A DNA stretch of 64,000 nucleotides, from contig NC_010001.1 in assembly GCF_000018685.1 (NCBI RefSeq), forward strand, positions 574,001 to 638,000, in the 5' to 3' direction. The DNA comes from Lachnoclostridium phytofermentans ISDg (GTDB lineage Bacteria; Bacillota; Clostridia; Lachnospirales; Lachnospiraceae). Both the position numbers and the translations under genes were made by a program. Position 1 is the first letter of the stretch; each line of letters opens with the position of its first letter. Under the pieces are notes generated by a model. It saw only the letters and a program-made list of their open reading frames with translations, made no database searches and had not been told where the DNA came from. Shown here one piece after another: positions 1 to 7,797 of the stretch.

Positions 1-442
1 TTTTGATGATTCAGAAGAATATATCTATCTTGTGGGCAATTCTATTAGTCGCTACGACCTGAAGTCAAAAAAGCTTGAAGTAGTGAAGGAACAAACACCA
101 GAATATATATTAGATTCCGAAGAAAAATTAACAGCTAAGTTGTATATATTTAAGGAAGGTAAATTAGTTCCACCGGTTGGAGATAGCAACAAAAAATATT
201 ATGTTAAGGATATGATAAGAGAGTATCAAACATACAGCGTCATCATAGAAAATGGAAAGGATAGCCCTGTTTCCCTTCCAGATATGGTTTCAGCAGAAGC
301 TATCGATACAGAGGGCACCAAGTTTTTGGTTACCTTTACAGAGTATGGAGATTACTATTTATATGATGCGGCTAAAGCAGAATTGACGAATATCTCTACT
401 CAGATTCGCTATCTAACATCAAACGGAAAAGTTGAGGCGTAA
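1..442 (+). CDS. C-terminal part of an unrecognised protein, cut by the window edge
   Basis: The reading frame is open from base 2 without a stop, so the gene begins before the window. A GTG at 32 is only an internal Val codon with no ribosome binding site. The visible 146 or so residues are hydrophilic, rich in Tyr, Lys and Glu, with short alternating strands such as YIYLVGN and DYYLYDA, which suggest a beta-propeller or other all-beta fold. No catalytic motif, membrane segment or family signature is seen. The gene ends 81 bases before a large lipoprotein gene in the same direction, with two hairpins in between, so the two may share a transcript. Function unknown. Confidence 0.6.
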   Translation, partial: FDDSEEYIYLVGNSISRYDLKSKKLEVVKEQTPEYILDSEEKLTAKLYIFKEGKLVPPVGDSNKKYYVKDMIREYQTYSVIIENGKDSPVSLPDMVSAEAIDTEGTKFLVTFTEYGDYYLYDAAKAELTNISTQIRYLTSNGKVEA

Positions 443-443
443 A

Positions 444-523
444 GATGAAAGAATTAATTCTTTCATCCGAAGATTTGTGCTATGCACAAAGTTTCCATAC
501 TTTGAAAGGGGCTGATTATTAAT
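444..523 (+). promoter_or_regulatory. Twin-hairpin intercistronic element, copy 1
   Basis: A perfect 24-base palindrome fills 444-467 (arms GATGAAAGAATT and AATTCTTTCATC). Six bases later comes a hairpin at 474-490 with arms TTTGTGC and GCACAAA around TAT. The ATG of the lipoprotein gene follows 33 bases further on. The same arrangement occurs at 12638-12713. There is no T-run, so a simple terminator is unlikely. An mRNA processing or stability element, or a mobile palindromic repeat, are possible readings. Confidence 0.5.
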
Positions 524-2572
524 ATGAAAAAAATACAACTTTTTTTAGTTTCTCTATTCTGTATGCTTGTGCTTTCTGCCTGTGGTGCTGAAATCACGAC
601 AACAACGAATTTAAATAAAGACGGTTCCGGAGAGCTTATCGTAACTGCAGTAGCTTCCTCTTCGGATGAGAAGTACCTTAATGGCGGTTATGAGGCATTA
701 AATCAATTATTATTGGAGAAGGCGCCAGAAGGATTGGAGTTATCTGTTGTTTATGATGAAACCAATTCTAATTATACATATTCTTATAAAATAGGATTTC
801 AGGATGCAAATGATTATAACAATAAGATAGCAGCACTTTTTGGGACGCAAGGACTAGCTGAATTTTCGGATACCACCGATAATTTAACTCATACAACGAA
901 ATATCAGGATTTGACGGATAAGGCACTTTTTATTGATTGGGCTCTAAATGCAATCGATGAATCAGGAATATGCAGTTATGCTTCCTCTGAAATCTATTCT
1001 TGGGGGTACCGCTATTTAAATTACAATGGAGAAGAAGTAAATTACGGATATAAAGACCCTTCGATGAAGAAGACTACAACAGTAGGTGTTTTAAAGGTTA
1101 AGTGTTTTTCTGAGTATGATATTTATTCAGATGCCACAAAGACGATAGAAATTTATCTTAACACTTCGGATCTTGTAGGAATAGAGGAAGAAGACATACT
1201 TTCCTACTTTCGTAAATTTGATCAAGATGTTGAATACAATGCTACAGCAGGTACAATTATTTATCGATTCGATAGTTTAGAGAAAATCAATCAGTTTTTA
1301 TTATCTGTAATGAATTCAGATGGAGAAACTAATATAACGGAATCACCAGTTAAGTTATCAATAACCGATTCCTCTATTTTTTCGTTCACCTTTGAATTAG
1401 AGGAATATTATAACTTGGGAAATCTCTTTAAAACATTAAGAATGGATACCGATTATATCGATGTTTATTTATCGATTCCAGAAGATCTTGCGTATGGATG
1501 GTACCATTTTACTTCCTATAAAGATGCCAGTGAAGTAGCTGATGCAAAATACAATTTTCAAGGTGCATGTTATTACGATAGTTCATTTAACAGTAGCTTT
1601 AAAGTAAATCAGTCCGTTACGGTTAAGAATATAGATGTTAAGTGTATTCTTGAAAATGATATGTCGGGAAAGCTAACTACCGAGTTTTCTTTTCTGCCAA
1701 ATGGTTGTAATATTGATGAGGCCAAATGTAAGGAATTTTATAAAGACCTAGGACAGGAGTTAACTTATCGAGAGCAAGGAGACACTGTAGTTGTTGCCTT
1801 TACGAAAAATTTTCATAAAGGAGAGAGTTATATCGATAAATCCAATGTCATTCAACTAAAAGAGTCTTCCTTGTCAAACCGAAAAACTAAGATCTATACA
1901 CTTGATCATGTATTTATGCTATCGGGATTAGTTCCTATGAAAGATTGTGAAGTGAATTACAAAATCATGGTTCCGGATTCCTTAAAAGTAACTTTCTTGC
2001 ATTCGAATGACGATATTCTTACAGGAAAAAAGATTGAAAAGATTCAAAAAAATGGATATTATACAGAGAGCTTATCCACCTATCGAGGAACCGTATCAGT
2101 TTCGGTAGCAATAGAAAAAACGAATGTATTATATTATGTTATTGTAATTGCGATAGTTGTAGCAGCAGTGGCTGGTGTTGCAATTACTACTGTTATTATA
2201 ATTAAAAATAAAAAAGGACTAAAAAGAGAAGCGGCTACTACAAGTGATACTGCGCCTACTAATGAAGTTGCACCTACTGATGAAGCTACTCCTACAAATG
2301 AAGTTGCACCTACTGATGAAGCTACTCCTACAAATGAAGTTGCACCTACTGATGAAGCTACTCCTACAAATGAAGTTGCACCTACTGATGAAGCTACTCC
2401 TACAAATGAAGTTTCACCTACTCATGAAGCTACAACTATGAATGAAACTGCAACATCGAATGAAGCTGCACCTACGAAGGAAGCGGCAGTTACGAGTGAT
2501 ACTGCAACTACATATGAAACTGTAATTCCTAATGAAACTGTAGCTGCGAAAGATACTGCTAATAATCCGTAA
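524..2572 (+). CDS. Lipoprotein with C-terminal membrane helix and Pro-Thr repeat tail
   Basis: 682 residues, function not recognised. The N-terminus is a clear lipoprotein signal with lipobox LSAC (Cys20). A long extracytoplasmic region rich in beta-strand-like sequence follows (about 21-535). A single membrane helix lies near residues 537-561, followed by a basic KNKKGLKR stop-transfer and a low-complexity tail of about 115 residues. The tail is built on a six-residue pattern (N/D-E-x-A-x-T) and contains four identical 12-residue units. If the lipid-anchored N-terminus is outside, the repeat tail should be cytoplasmic, which is odd for a Pro-Thr repeat. ATG at 524 follows an AAAGGGG site. 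Similar KDGSG openings occur in other Lachnospiraceae lipoproteins. Confidence 0.8.
   Translation: MKKIQLFLVSLFCMLVLSACGAEITTTTNLNKDGSGELIVTAVASSSDEKYLNGGYEALNQLLLEKAPEGLELSVVYDETNSNYTYSYKIGFQDANDYNNKIAALFGTQGLAEFSDTTDNLTHTTKYQDLTDKALFIDWALNAIDESGICSYASSEIYSWGYRYLNYNGEEVNYGYKDPSMKKTTTVGVLKVKCFSEYDIYSDATKTIEIYLNTSDLVGIEEEDILSYFRKFDQDVEYNATAGTIIYRFDSLEKINQFLLSVMNSDGETNITESPVKLSITDSSIFSFTFELEEYYNLGNLFKTLRMDTDYIDVYLSIPEDLAYGWYHFTSYKDASEVADAKYNFQGACYYDSSFNSSFKVNQSVTVKNIDVKCILENDMSGKLTTEFSFLPNGCNIDEAKCKEFYKDLGQELTYREQGDTVVVAFTKNFHKGESYIDKSNVIQLKESSLSNRKTKIYTLDHVFMLSGLVPMKDCEVNYKIMVPDSLKVTFLHSNDDILTGKKIEKIQKNGYYTESLSTYRGTVSVSVAIEKTNVLYYVIVIAIVVAAVAGVAITTVIIIKNKKGLKREAATTSDTAPTNEVAPTDEATPTNEVAPTDEATPTNEVAPTDEATPTNEVAPTDEATPTNEVSPTHEATTMNETATSNEAAPTKEAAVTSDTATTYETVIPNETVAAKDTANNP
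2261..2440 (+). repeat. 36-bp tandem repeat inside the lipoprotein gene
   Basis: Four identical 36-bp units (2261-2296, 2297-2332, 2333-2368, 2369-2404) encode NEVAPTDEATPT. A fifth unit (2405-2440) has a few substitutions, and decayed copies continue to about 2548. The unit is itself a doubled 18-bp pattern. The length is a multiple of three, so copy number can change without breaking the frame. Exact identity of four copies points to recent expansion. Confidence 0.9.
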
Positions 2573-2670
2573 AGTGAATTTAAGGAACTACATAGAATAA
2601 ATCTCATCCATATTATAAGTAAAAGATGGAAAGTTCCTTGAAAGAGAAAACAGAATAGATTTATAAAATC

Positions 2671-2743
2671 AGCGAGAATATCTTGATATTATATTAAGAA
2701 GCAAATATGCTTCCAATGAAATCAAGCAGTGTTCTCGCTTTTT
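2671..2743 (+). terminator. Stem-loop with T-run
   Basis: Outer arms AGCGAGAA (2671-2678) and TTCTCGCT (2732-2739) are followed by TTTT. Inner segments TCTTGAT and ATCAAG can also pair. It lies about 100 bases after the lipoprotein stop. Another, longer-range pair, AAGGAACT (2582-2589) and AGTTCCTT (2632-2639), lies between the stop and this terminator. Confidence 0.7.
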
Positions 2744-2882
2744 AATGATTCTAATAGAATTCTAACTTGCAAGAAATGGGGTGCTGTAATAATATGATTA
2801 CAGAAGAAGATAGTTCGTGTAGGGTGAAAGAAAATAGATTTTATGAAGTTTTTGCCTGAATAAAATAGTGAGGAGGAATGTT

Positions 2883-3551
2883 ATGCGGTATCGGATATCG
2901 AATGTATTATGGGGCTTATTTTGGATGTCTCTTGGTGTTATAATCGCGGGTAATGTATTTCAATGGTGGGATATATCTTTATTTTTCCCTGGATGGTGGA
3001 CCTTATTTTTGATAGTACCTTGTAGTATTTCAATTATTCGCAATGGATTTGGGGGATTTTCTCTCATTGGTCTTGTAGTTGGTATTATGCTACTATTAAA
3101 TAGTCAAGGAATTTTCTTGGCAGATACCGTACGTAAGCTTATTGTTCCGGTTGTTTTAATTATTATTGGGCTTAATATTTTAATGCGTTCTGCATTTAAT
3201 GGAAGTAGCAAAGTGAAGATTCCGATACCAAAGGAATGTAGCTATGCGGCAACTTTTAGTGGTAATACGGTACAATTTCCAAACCAACGATTTGAAGGAG
3301 CTGAACTAAACTCTATCTTCGGAGGCGTTAGACTAGATTTAAGAAGTGCGATTATTGAGGAAAATGTTTGTATTGATGCAACCTCAATCTTTGGTGGTAT
3401 TGATATATTTGTACCAGAGAATGTTCGTGTTAAGGTATCTTCTAGTTCCTTCTTTGGCGGAGTAAGTAATCACCGTAGACGTATATCGGGAGAAGTTCCG
3501 ACAATCTATATTAATGCAACTTGTATGTTTGGAGGTGTAGATATCCGATGA
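2883..3551 (+). CDS. LiaF-like membrane protein (DUF5668 plus C-terminal beta repeat)
   Basis: About 222 residues. The ATG at 2883 is chosen because a perfect AGGAGG lies six bases upstream (2871-2876); a GTG at 2868 would precede that site. Three or four hydrophobic helices occupy the first 105 residues in the arrangement typical of LiaI/LiaF-type transmembrane domains. The C-terminal half has a repeated I/S-FGG motif (SIFGGVRLDL, SIFGGIDIFV, SFFGGVS, CMFGGVDI), the hallmark of the LiaF/DUF2154-like beta fold. In Bacillus, LiaF restrains the LiaRS cell-envelope stress system; no LiaRS pair is visible here. The stop overlaps the next start (ATGA), so the two are translationally coupled. Confidence 0.75.
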   Translation: MRYRISNVLWGLFWMSLGVIIAGNVFQWWDISLFFPGWWTLFLIVPCSISIIRNGFGGFSLIGLVVGIMLLLNSQGIFLADTVRKLIVPVVLIIIGLNILMRSAFNGSSKVKIPIPKECSYAATFSGNTVQFPNQRFEGAELNSIFGGVRLDLRSAIIEENVCIDATSIFGGIDIFVPENVRVKVSSSSFFGGVSNHRRRISGEVPTIYINATCMFGGVDIR

Positions 3552-4456
3552 GTCCTTTTCAAAAAATTATCAAATATTTTGCTATGGGGTTTGCTGCATT
3601 TCTTATGGTAGGCATTTTAACAAGCATTGTTGCTGTAGTTTCTGGATTGGGTTCCGGAATCGATACTTATGAAATTAATAAAAATTACGTTAGTTTTACA
3701 AAGGATTTTGATAATGTTAAAAATCTTAATTTCTCTAATGGCGATAAGAAACTTACTCTAGTAAGTGGTGATACAGATAAGGTTATTGTTGAAGCAAAAA
3801 ATGTACCAGATTCCCTAGAGGTAAAGGTTACCTCTGATGGTACGTTAACAATTAAGGATAGGGATAGATTCCATATTTCATGGATAATTGGGTGGTCAGG
3901 GAATTGGAATAGTGATATGGAAATCATTGTGACAGTACCTCGCGATTTTACTGTTGGTAAAGTTGAGCTTGATAGTGGGTCTGCTAACATGGAGGTTAAT
4001 GATTTAACCGCTGATAATATGATTATTGATGGTGGATCTGGTAGCTTCATAGGACGTAATCTATCTGCTAAGAAGGCAAATATAAGTTTAGGCTCTGGTT
4101 CAACTAGGCTAGATTATGTGAAATTCGAAAAAGGTAAGATGGATTGTGGCTCTGGCGATGTAAAAATAGAGAATGCAATTTTTAGAGATGTAGATTTTGA
4201 CGGAGGTTCAGGTTCCATCTCTTATTCTGGTCAGTTATCTGGCAAGACGTCCCTTAATTGTGGAAGTGGCAGAATATCTTTTGAATTAGAGGGAAAACGT
4301 GAAGATTATAACATTAACTCAGATAGTGGTTCTGGAGGTATTTGGATTGATGGAACGAGAGCAGATAACTATAAAGAGCGTAATAGTGATGTAAACAATG
4401 AAATAAAAATTGATGGTGGTTCTGGACGTGTTTTAATTAATTTCTATAGTGAATAA
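3548..4456 (+). CDS. DUF4097-type putative adhesin-fold membrane protein
   Basis: About 302 residues. The start ATG at 3548 overlaps the stop of the LiaF-like gene by four bases. One N-terminal membrane helix (roughly residues 10-32) is followed by an extracytoplasmic region of repeated Gly-Ser-Gly turns (DSGSANMEV, DGGSGSFIG, DCGSGDVKI, DGGSGSISY, DSGSGGIWI), the pattern of the DUF4097 right-handed beta repeat. DUF4097 proteins often sit beside LiaF, PspC or DUF1700 genes and are thought to act at the envelope; their biochemical role is not established. The gene ends exactly where an MFS remnant begins, so its C-terminus or downstream partner may have been affected by a deletion. Confidence 0.75.
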   Translation: MSPFQKIIKYFAMGFAAFLMVGILTSIVAVVSGLGSGIDTYEINKNYVSFTKDFDNVKNLNFSNGDKKLTLVSGDTDKVIVEAKNVPDSLEVKVTSDGTLTIKDRDRFHISWIIGWSGNWNSDMEIIVTVPRDFTVGKVELDSGSANMEVNDLTADNMIIDGGSGSFIGRNLSAKKANISLGSGSTRLDYVKFEKGKMDCGSGDVKIENAIFRDVDFDGGSGSISYSGQLSGKTSLNCGSGRISFELEGKREDYNINSDSGSGGIWIDGTRADNYKERNSDVNNEIKIDGGSGRVLINFYSE

Positions 4457-4458
4457 CA

Positions 4459-4797
4459 TCTATTGCAGTTGGTATGTTAATTCCTAAGGATAAGTATGAG
4501 AAGGCAAGTGGAATGGATTCTTTCAGCCGTAATTTAGTTACAGTTTCATCACCTATGTTAGCAGCTGTAATATTATCTACGTTTGGTATGGGTGGGATTA
4601 TATTAATTGATCTTATTTCATTTCTTTTTGCAGTGATTGTTTTGATTTTCTTTATACCAATCAAAGAAGAAAGAGCAGTTAGCGTAAAAAAGAAAGAACC
4701 TTTTTTTGCTGGATTTCAGGAAGGAATTGATTTCCTAAAGAAACACAAAATATTATTTTATAACAGAACCATGGAAAGAAAAGAACCAAATTGTTGA
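4459..4797 (+). pseudogene. MFS transporter fragment
   Basis: Translation starting just after the preceding stop gives an internal piece of an MFS_3-type transporter: IAVGMLIPKDKYEKASG (the usual loop after an N-terminal helix), then MDSFSRNL, a helix SPMLAAVILSTFGM, and a second helix IDLISFLFAVIVLIFFI, then KEEPFFAGFQEGIDFL-like text. A full MFS protein has about 400 residues; only about 100 are left, with no N-terminal half and no C-terminal half. Homology appears to stop near 4755. No ribosome binding site precedes the ATG at 4474. The 3' end runs into a short direct repeat (4786-4803 and 4817-4834). Best read as a deletion remnant. Confidence 0.7.
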
Positions 4798-4834
4798 TAA
4801 GTAGCAAAGAAAAATTCCAAATTGTTGACAAGTA
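4786..4834 (+). repeat. Short direct repeat at the MFS remnant end
   Basis: CCAAATTGTTGATAAGTA at 4786-4803 recurs at 4817-4834 with one change (T to C), an offset of 31 bases. It marks the place where homology to the transporter stops. Spaced direct repeats of this size occur at ends of some insertion sequences, but no transposase is visible. Confidence 0.5.
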
Positions 4835-4887
4835 ACAGAATATAAAGATAAACTAAAATATTGTTAAGGAATCTTAATGAATTTTAT

Positions 4888-4973
4888 AACTGTCTTAAAT
4901 TATTGTATAATCTAAGGGGGAAAGAGTTTCTATACTTTTCCGCATTAGGTATATTCAATTTTTTAAGACAGTT
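4888..4973. repeat. Perfect 12-bp inverted repeat around a promoter-like site
   Basis: Arms AACTGTCTTAAA (4888-4899) and TTTAAGACAGTT (4962-4973) are exact reverse complements 62 bases apart; a T-run follows the right arm. Between them lies a TATAAT at 4906-4911 and a GGGGG stretch. The structure could be a long terminator-like hairpin for upstream transcription or the ends of a small non-autonomous element. Confidence 0.5.
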
Positions 4974-4994
4974 TTTTTACGTTAAGGAAAAGTT

Positions 4995-5008
4995 TGAAAG
5001 CGTTTTCT
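4995..5008. promoter_or_regulatory. Catabolite responsive element (cre), CcpA site
   Basis: TGAAAGCGTTTTCT matches the Gram-positive cre consensus TGWAARCGYTWNCW at every position. It lies about 80 bases upstream of the proposed -35 of the aminotransferase gene, so carbon-source control of that promoter is likely; whether activation or repression cannot be told from position alone. Confidence 0.65.
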
Positions 5009-5086
5009 GGTGTCTAAACTATCCATGAGGATGCTCTAATTTGTTTTAAGGTTTTTTCACATCTTGTGAACAAATTCATACCAAGA

Positions 5087-5115
5087 TTGCTTTTTTATGG
5101 ATATCATGATAAAAT
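5087..5115 (+). promoter_or_regulatory. Sigma-A-type promoter for the aminotransferase gene
   Basis: TTGCTT (5087-5092), a 17-base spacer and TAAAAT (5110-5115) lie 33 bases upstream of the start codon. A small inverted repeat, TTCAC-ATCTT-GTGAA, at about 5056-5070 lies just upstream and could be an operator. Confidence 0.5.
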
Positions 5116-5148
5116 ACGCGTACACAGTAGCGAAAGAAGGTTTGATTT

Positions 5149-6342
5149 ATGAGCAAATATAATTTTGATAAATGGATAGAACGAGCAGGTACCAATTGTG
5201 TCAAATATGATTTTGCAAAGGAATCGGGATATTCTGGTGAGGAGTTGTCACTTTGGGTAGCAGATATGGATTTTGAGACTGTACCAGAAATCACAGAGGC
5301 CTTAGTGGAACGTGCAAAGCATGGAATCTATGGATACACCATGCCAAAAGAAGATTATTGGAATACTGTTATCTCTTATATGGAAAAAGAACATAATTAC
5401 AAAACAAAAATAGAGTGGTATGTAAATGCACCTGGAATAGTTTTCGCCATAGCGCTTGCGATACGTGCACTAACCAAAGAGGGAGATTCTGTCATAATAC
5501 AGAGACCTGTATATCATCCATTTACAAGGATGGTGGAAGCAAACAACAGGAAATTAATTAATTCTCCTTTAAAAGAAGTAATGCTAAATGGTTCTATACA
5601 TTATGAGATGGACTTAATAGATTTTGAAGAAAAAATTAAGCGACATAATGTAAAATTATTTATTCTATGTAATCCACATAATCCAGTAGGACGAGTATGG
5701 ACGAAGGACGAATTAATTGCGATAGGTGAAATCTGCAGAAGAAATGGCGTAGTCGTTGTTTCCGATGAGATTCATTTTGATTTTGTATATCCAGGTTTTA
5801 CACATACCTGTTTCGCATCGATTAGTAAAGAATTTGAGGACATGACGATTACATGTACTTCACCAACAAAAACGTTTAACTTAGCTGGGCTTCAAATCTC
5901 AAATGTTATAATTGAAAATCAAGAGATTCGTGAAAAGGTGAGCGAGGAGATTAAAAAAAGTGGATATGATGAGCCAAATATCTTTGGAATGGTTGCTTGC
6001 AAAGCCGCTTATGAGTTTGGGAAACCATGGTTAGAGGAGCTAAATGAGTATCTACTAGGAAATCTTAAATTTGTGAGAGAGTTTGTGAAGGAACATTTAC
6101 CTAAGATATCTTTGATAGAGCCTGAGGGCACTTATCTTACTTGGCTTGACTTTAGGGCGTATCAATTAACAAAGGATGAGCTTGAGCAAAAGATTGTAAA
6201 AGAAGCAAAGCTAAGATTGAATGCAGGTTCGATGTTTGGAGAAGAAGGAGAAGGATTTGCAAGAGTTAACATAGCAACTCCTAGAGCGTATCTAGAAAAG
6301 GCGATGAAACAATTAGAGCAAGCTTTTGTCGATTTAAGGTAA
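5149..6342 (+). CDS. MalY/PatB-family PLP aminotransferase, probable cystathionine beta-lyase
   Basis: 397 residues, the usual size of the MalY/PatB group of fold-type I PLP enzymes. The PLP lysine is Lys241 in SPTKTFNLAG. Other family landmarks are NPHNPVGRVW in the centre and SDEIHFDFVYPG with the ring-nitrogen Asp near residue 206; the opening GTNCVKYD and WVADMDFETVP are typical of MalY. Such enzymes cleave cystathionine or cysteine to a thiol or sulfide, pyruvate and ammonia; some also repress sugar operons. It is monocistronic, behind its own promoter and a perfect cre-like site, and no methionine gene is near. Plain aminotransferase activity remains possible. Confidence 0.88.
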   Translation: MSKYNFDKWIERAGTNCVKYDFAKESGYSGEELSLWVADMDFETVPEITEALVERAKHGIYGYTMPKEDYWNTVISYMEKEHNYKTKIEWYVNAPGIVFAIALAIRALTKEGDSVIIQRPVYHPFTRMVEANNRKLINSPLKEVMLNGSIHYEMDLIDFEEKIKRHNVKLFILCNPHNPVGRVWTKDELIAIGEICRRNGVVVVSDEIHFDFVYPGFTHTCFASISKEFEDMTITCTSPTKTFNLAGLQISNVIIENQEIREKVSEEIKKSGYDEPNIFGMVACKAAYEFGKPWLEELNEYLLGNLKFVREFVKEHLPKISLIEPEGTYLTWLDFRAYQLTKDELEQKIVKEAKLRLNAGSMFGEEGEGFARVNIATPRAYLEKAMKQLEQAFVDLR

Positions 6343-6552
6343 AAACATCGAAAACAGAAGCAGATTTAACAAAACATCAATACAAACTTAATGGATAGTT
6401 CAAAATTAGGTGTTATACTATGGGTCAAAGTCCTTAGGTTAGGGGCCAGTTCGGGAGAGATTTTTTGGAATATACCTGAAAAAAGGATTGATATAAGAAG
6501 CGAGAGTAAGTAAATAACAGTTAGTAATGTATGAATAAACGGAGGTTTCAAT

Positions 6553-7356
6553 ATGAAGAAAGAGAGAGAGAAATCATTCCTATGGAATCATAAGTTAAAG
6601 TGCATCATAGCGCTTTTTACTTTCATGGTAGTATTTGCTATTACAGGGTGTAGTGATAAAAAGAATAAGCAGACCTCAGTAGATGATACACTTATTACTC
6701 CAGAGGCAAATAACAATATAACGACTACGCCACTGCCAACACCAGTAGCGATGACTCCAGCGCCTGGGATTACATTAACTCCAACTCCAGAGGTGACAGT
6801 TACACCAACGCCAACGAAGACACCACTTGGTGACATTTCAGAGGAAGAAGCTCAGAAACTTGTTTTGGCAAAACTAGATACTTCAAAGTATAGTATAGAT
6901 TTGTCGGACGATCACCTAAGTATTGATGGTGAAACCTACTATGTTTATGTTGTGTCAGATTCTAATGGTATCCTAGAGCCAGCGATTATTGTTAACAAGA
7001 AGAGCAGAAATCTATATAGCTATGATGTTAATGGGAATGTAACCCCATTTACAAAGTTCCCATTAGATAACGTAGAAAGTGTAAATCAAAATGAAGATAC
7101 AATAACACAAGCAGAGGCTTTGGAGCAGTTAAAGAAGGTCAAAAAGGAGAAACTTGGCTTGGTAAATACTCTATCTCATTATAATGTGGTTGCAGATACT
7201 TGGACTACCGTGGTTGCCGGAGAAGATTGCTATTGTTTCAATGTGTTTGAAGGCCGTGCAGAGAATCAATTGGTAGGTATGTATTACGTTTCTGTTTCCG
7301 GAGAGAACATTTACCGTTTCGAAGAGGAAAGTTCAGATTTTATTAAAATAAATTAA
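6553..7356 (+). CDS. Small lipoprotein with Pro-Thr linker, function unknown
   Basis: 267 residues. GGAGG lies seven bases before the ATG. The signal peptide is unusually long, with about 16 charged residues before the hydrophobic core and lipobox ITGC (Cys33). Residues about 55-95 form a Pro-Thr linker (TPTPEVTVTPTPTKTP), then a folded domain of about 170 residues starts at ISEEEAQKLVLAKL. That domain looks like two alpha-beta repeats, the second starting at ITQAEALEQLKKV, similar to small PepSY-like or peptidase-inhibitor folds, but no firm match is claimed. It is monocistronic with its own terminator. Probably a surface protein. Confidence 0.75.
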   Translation: MKKEREKSFLWNHKLKCIIALFTFMVVFAITGCSDKKNKQTSVDDTLITPEANNNITTTPLPTPVAMTPAPGITLTPTPEVTVTPTPTKTPLGDISEEEAQKLVLAKLDTSKYSIDLSDDHLSIDGETYYVYVVSDSNGILEPAIIVNKKSRNLYSYDVNGNVTPFTKFPLDNVESVNQNEDTITQAEALEQLKKVKKEKLGLVNTLSHYNVVADTWTTVVAGEDCYCFNVFEGRAENQLVGMYYVSVSGENIYRFEEESSDFIKIN

Positions 7357-7387
7357 TCAGGGGAGTCAAATAAACTTCCTTAGTATA

Positions 7388-7434
7388 CGAGAACAGTTCG
7401 AGTTAGTTTTATACATGAACTGTTCTCGTTTTTT
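7388..7434 (+). terminator. Rho-independent terminator
   Basis: Perfect 12-bp arms CGAGAACAGTTC (7388-7399) and GAACTGTTCTCG (7417-7428) followed by TTTTTT, 31 bases after the lipoprotein stop. Confidence 0.92.
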
Positions 7435-7438
7435 CCAT

Positions 7439-7725
7439 ACGGTTTTTTGTAAATTAATGATATACAAGTCTTAATATAATAAATGTTATACAGTTTCTTG
7501 CATAATTGATGAGGTCTTCGTAAATTAGATGATAAATAGGTTTCGTAAAATCCATGATATAGGCTTTCATAAAACTGATAATGAGGTCTTCGTAAATTAG
7601 ATGAAATAGGTTATCGTAAAATCCATGATATAGGTTTTCAAAAATTGATTATGAGGTCTTCGTAAACAGATAAATATAGGCTATCGTGAAATCAGTAATA
7701 TACAGATTTCCTTAAAATTGTTGAT
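7439..7725 (+). repeat. Degenerate tandem array, about 24-bp unit in 70-bp higher-order repeats
   Basis: Three higher-order copies begin GAGGTCTTCGTAAA at about 7511, 7583 and 7652, spaced about 70 bases. Each consists of three related units of about 24 bases with the theme TTCGTAAAAT-NN-ATGATATAGG. More decayed units extend leftward to about 7439 (TTTTTGTAAATTAATGATAT). All lie between the previous terminator and the promoter of the next operon. The array is AT-rich with no open reading frame. It may bend DNA or bind a protein near the promoter, or be a decaying minisatellite. Confidence 0.75.
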
Positions 7726-7727
7726 TG

Positions 7728-7756
7728 TTGAAAAGATTGTCACAAAATGTTATAAT
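7728..7756 (+). promoter_or_regulatory. Sigma-A promoter of the DUF5717/DUF5716-like operon
   Basis: TTGAAA (7728-7733), 17-base spacer, TATAAT (7751-7756), 42 bases upstream of the first start codon. It abuts the tandem array that ends at about 7725. Confidence 0.8.
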
Positions 7757-7797
7757 TGTTGGAATAATGATGTGGTAAAAAGGCATGGGGTGAAACG

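Noticed and set aside
2244..2441. Frame of 65 codons with repeated LLMKLHLL text
   Set aside because: It is the shifted reading of the 36-bp repeat in the lipoprotein gene; its periodic product is an artefact and there is no ribosome site.
2868..2882. GTG start for the LiaF-like gene
   Set aside because: The AGGAGG site lies after this codon and serves the ATG at 2883.
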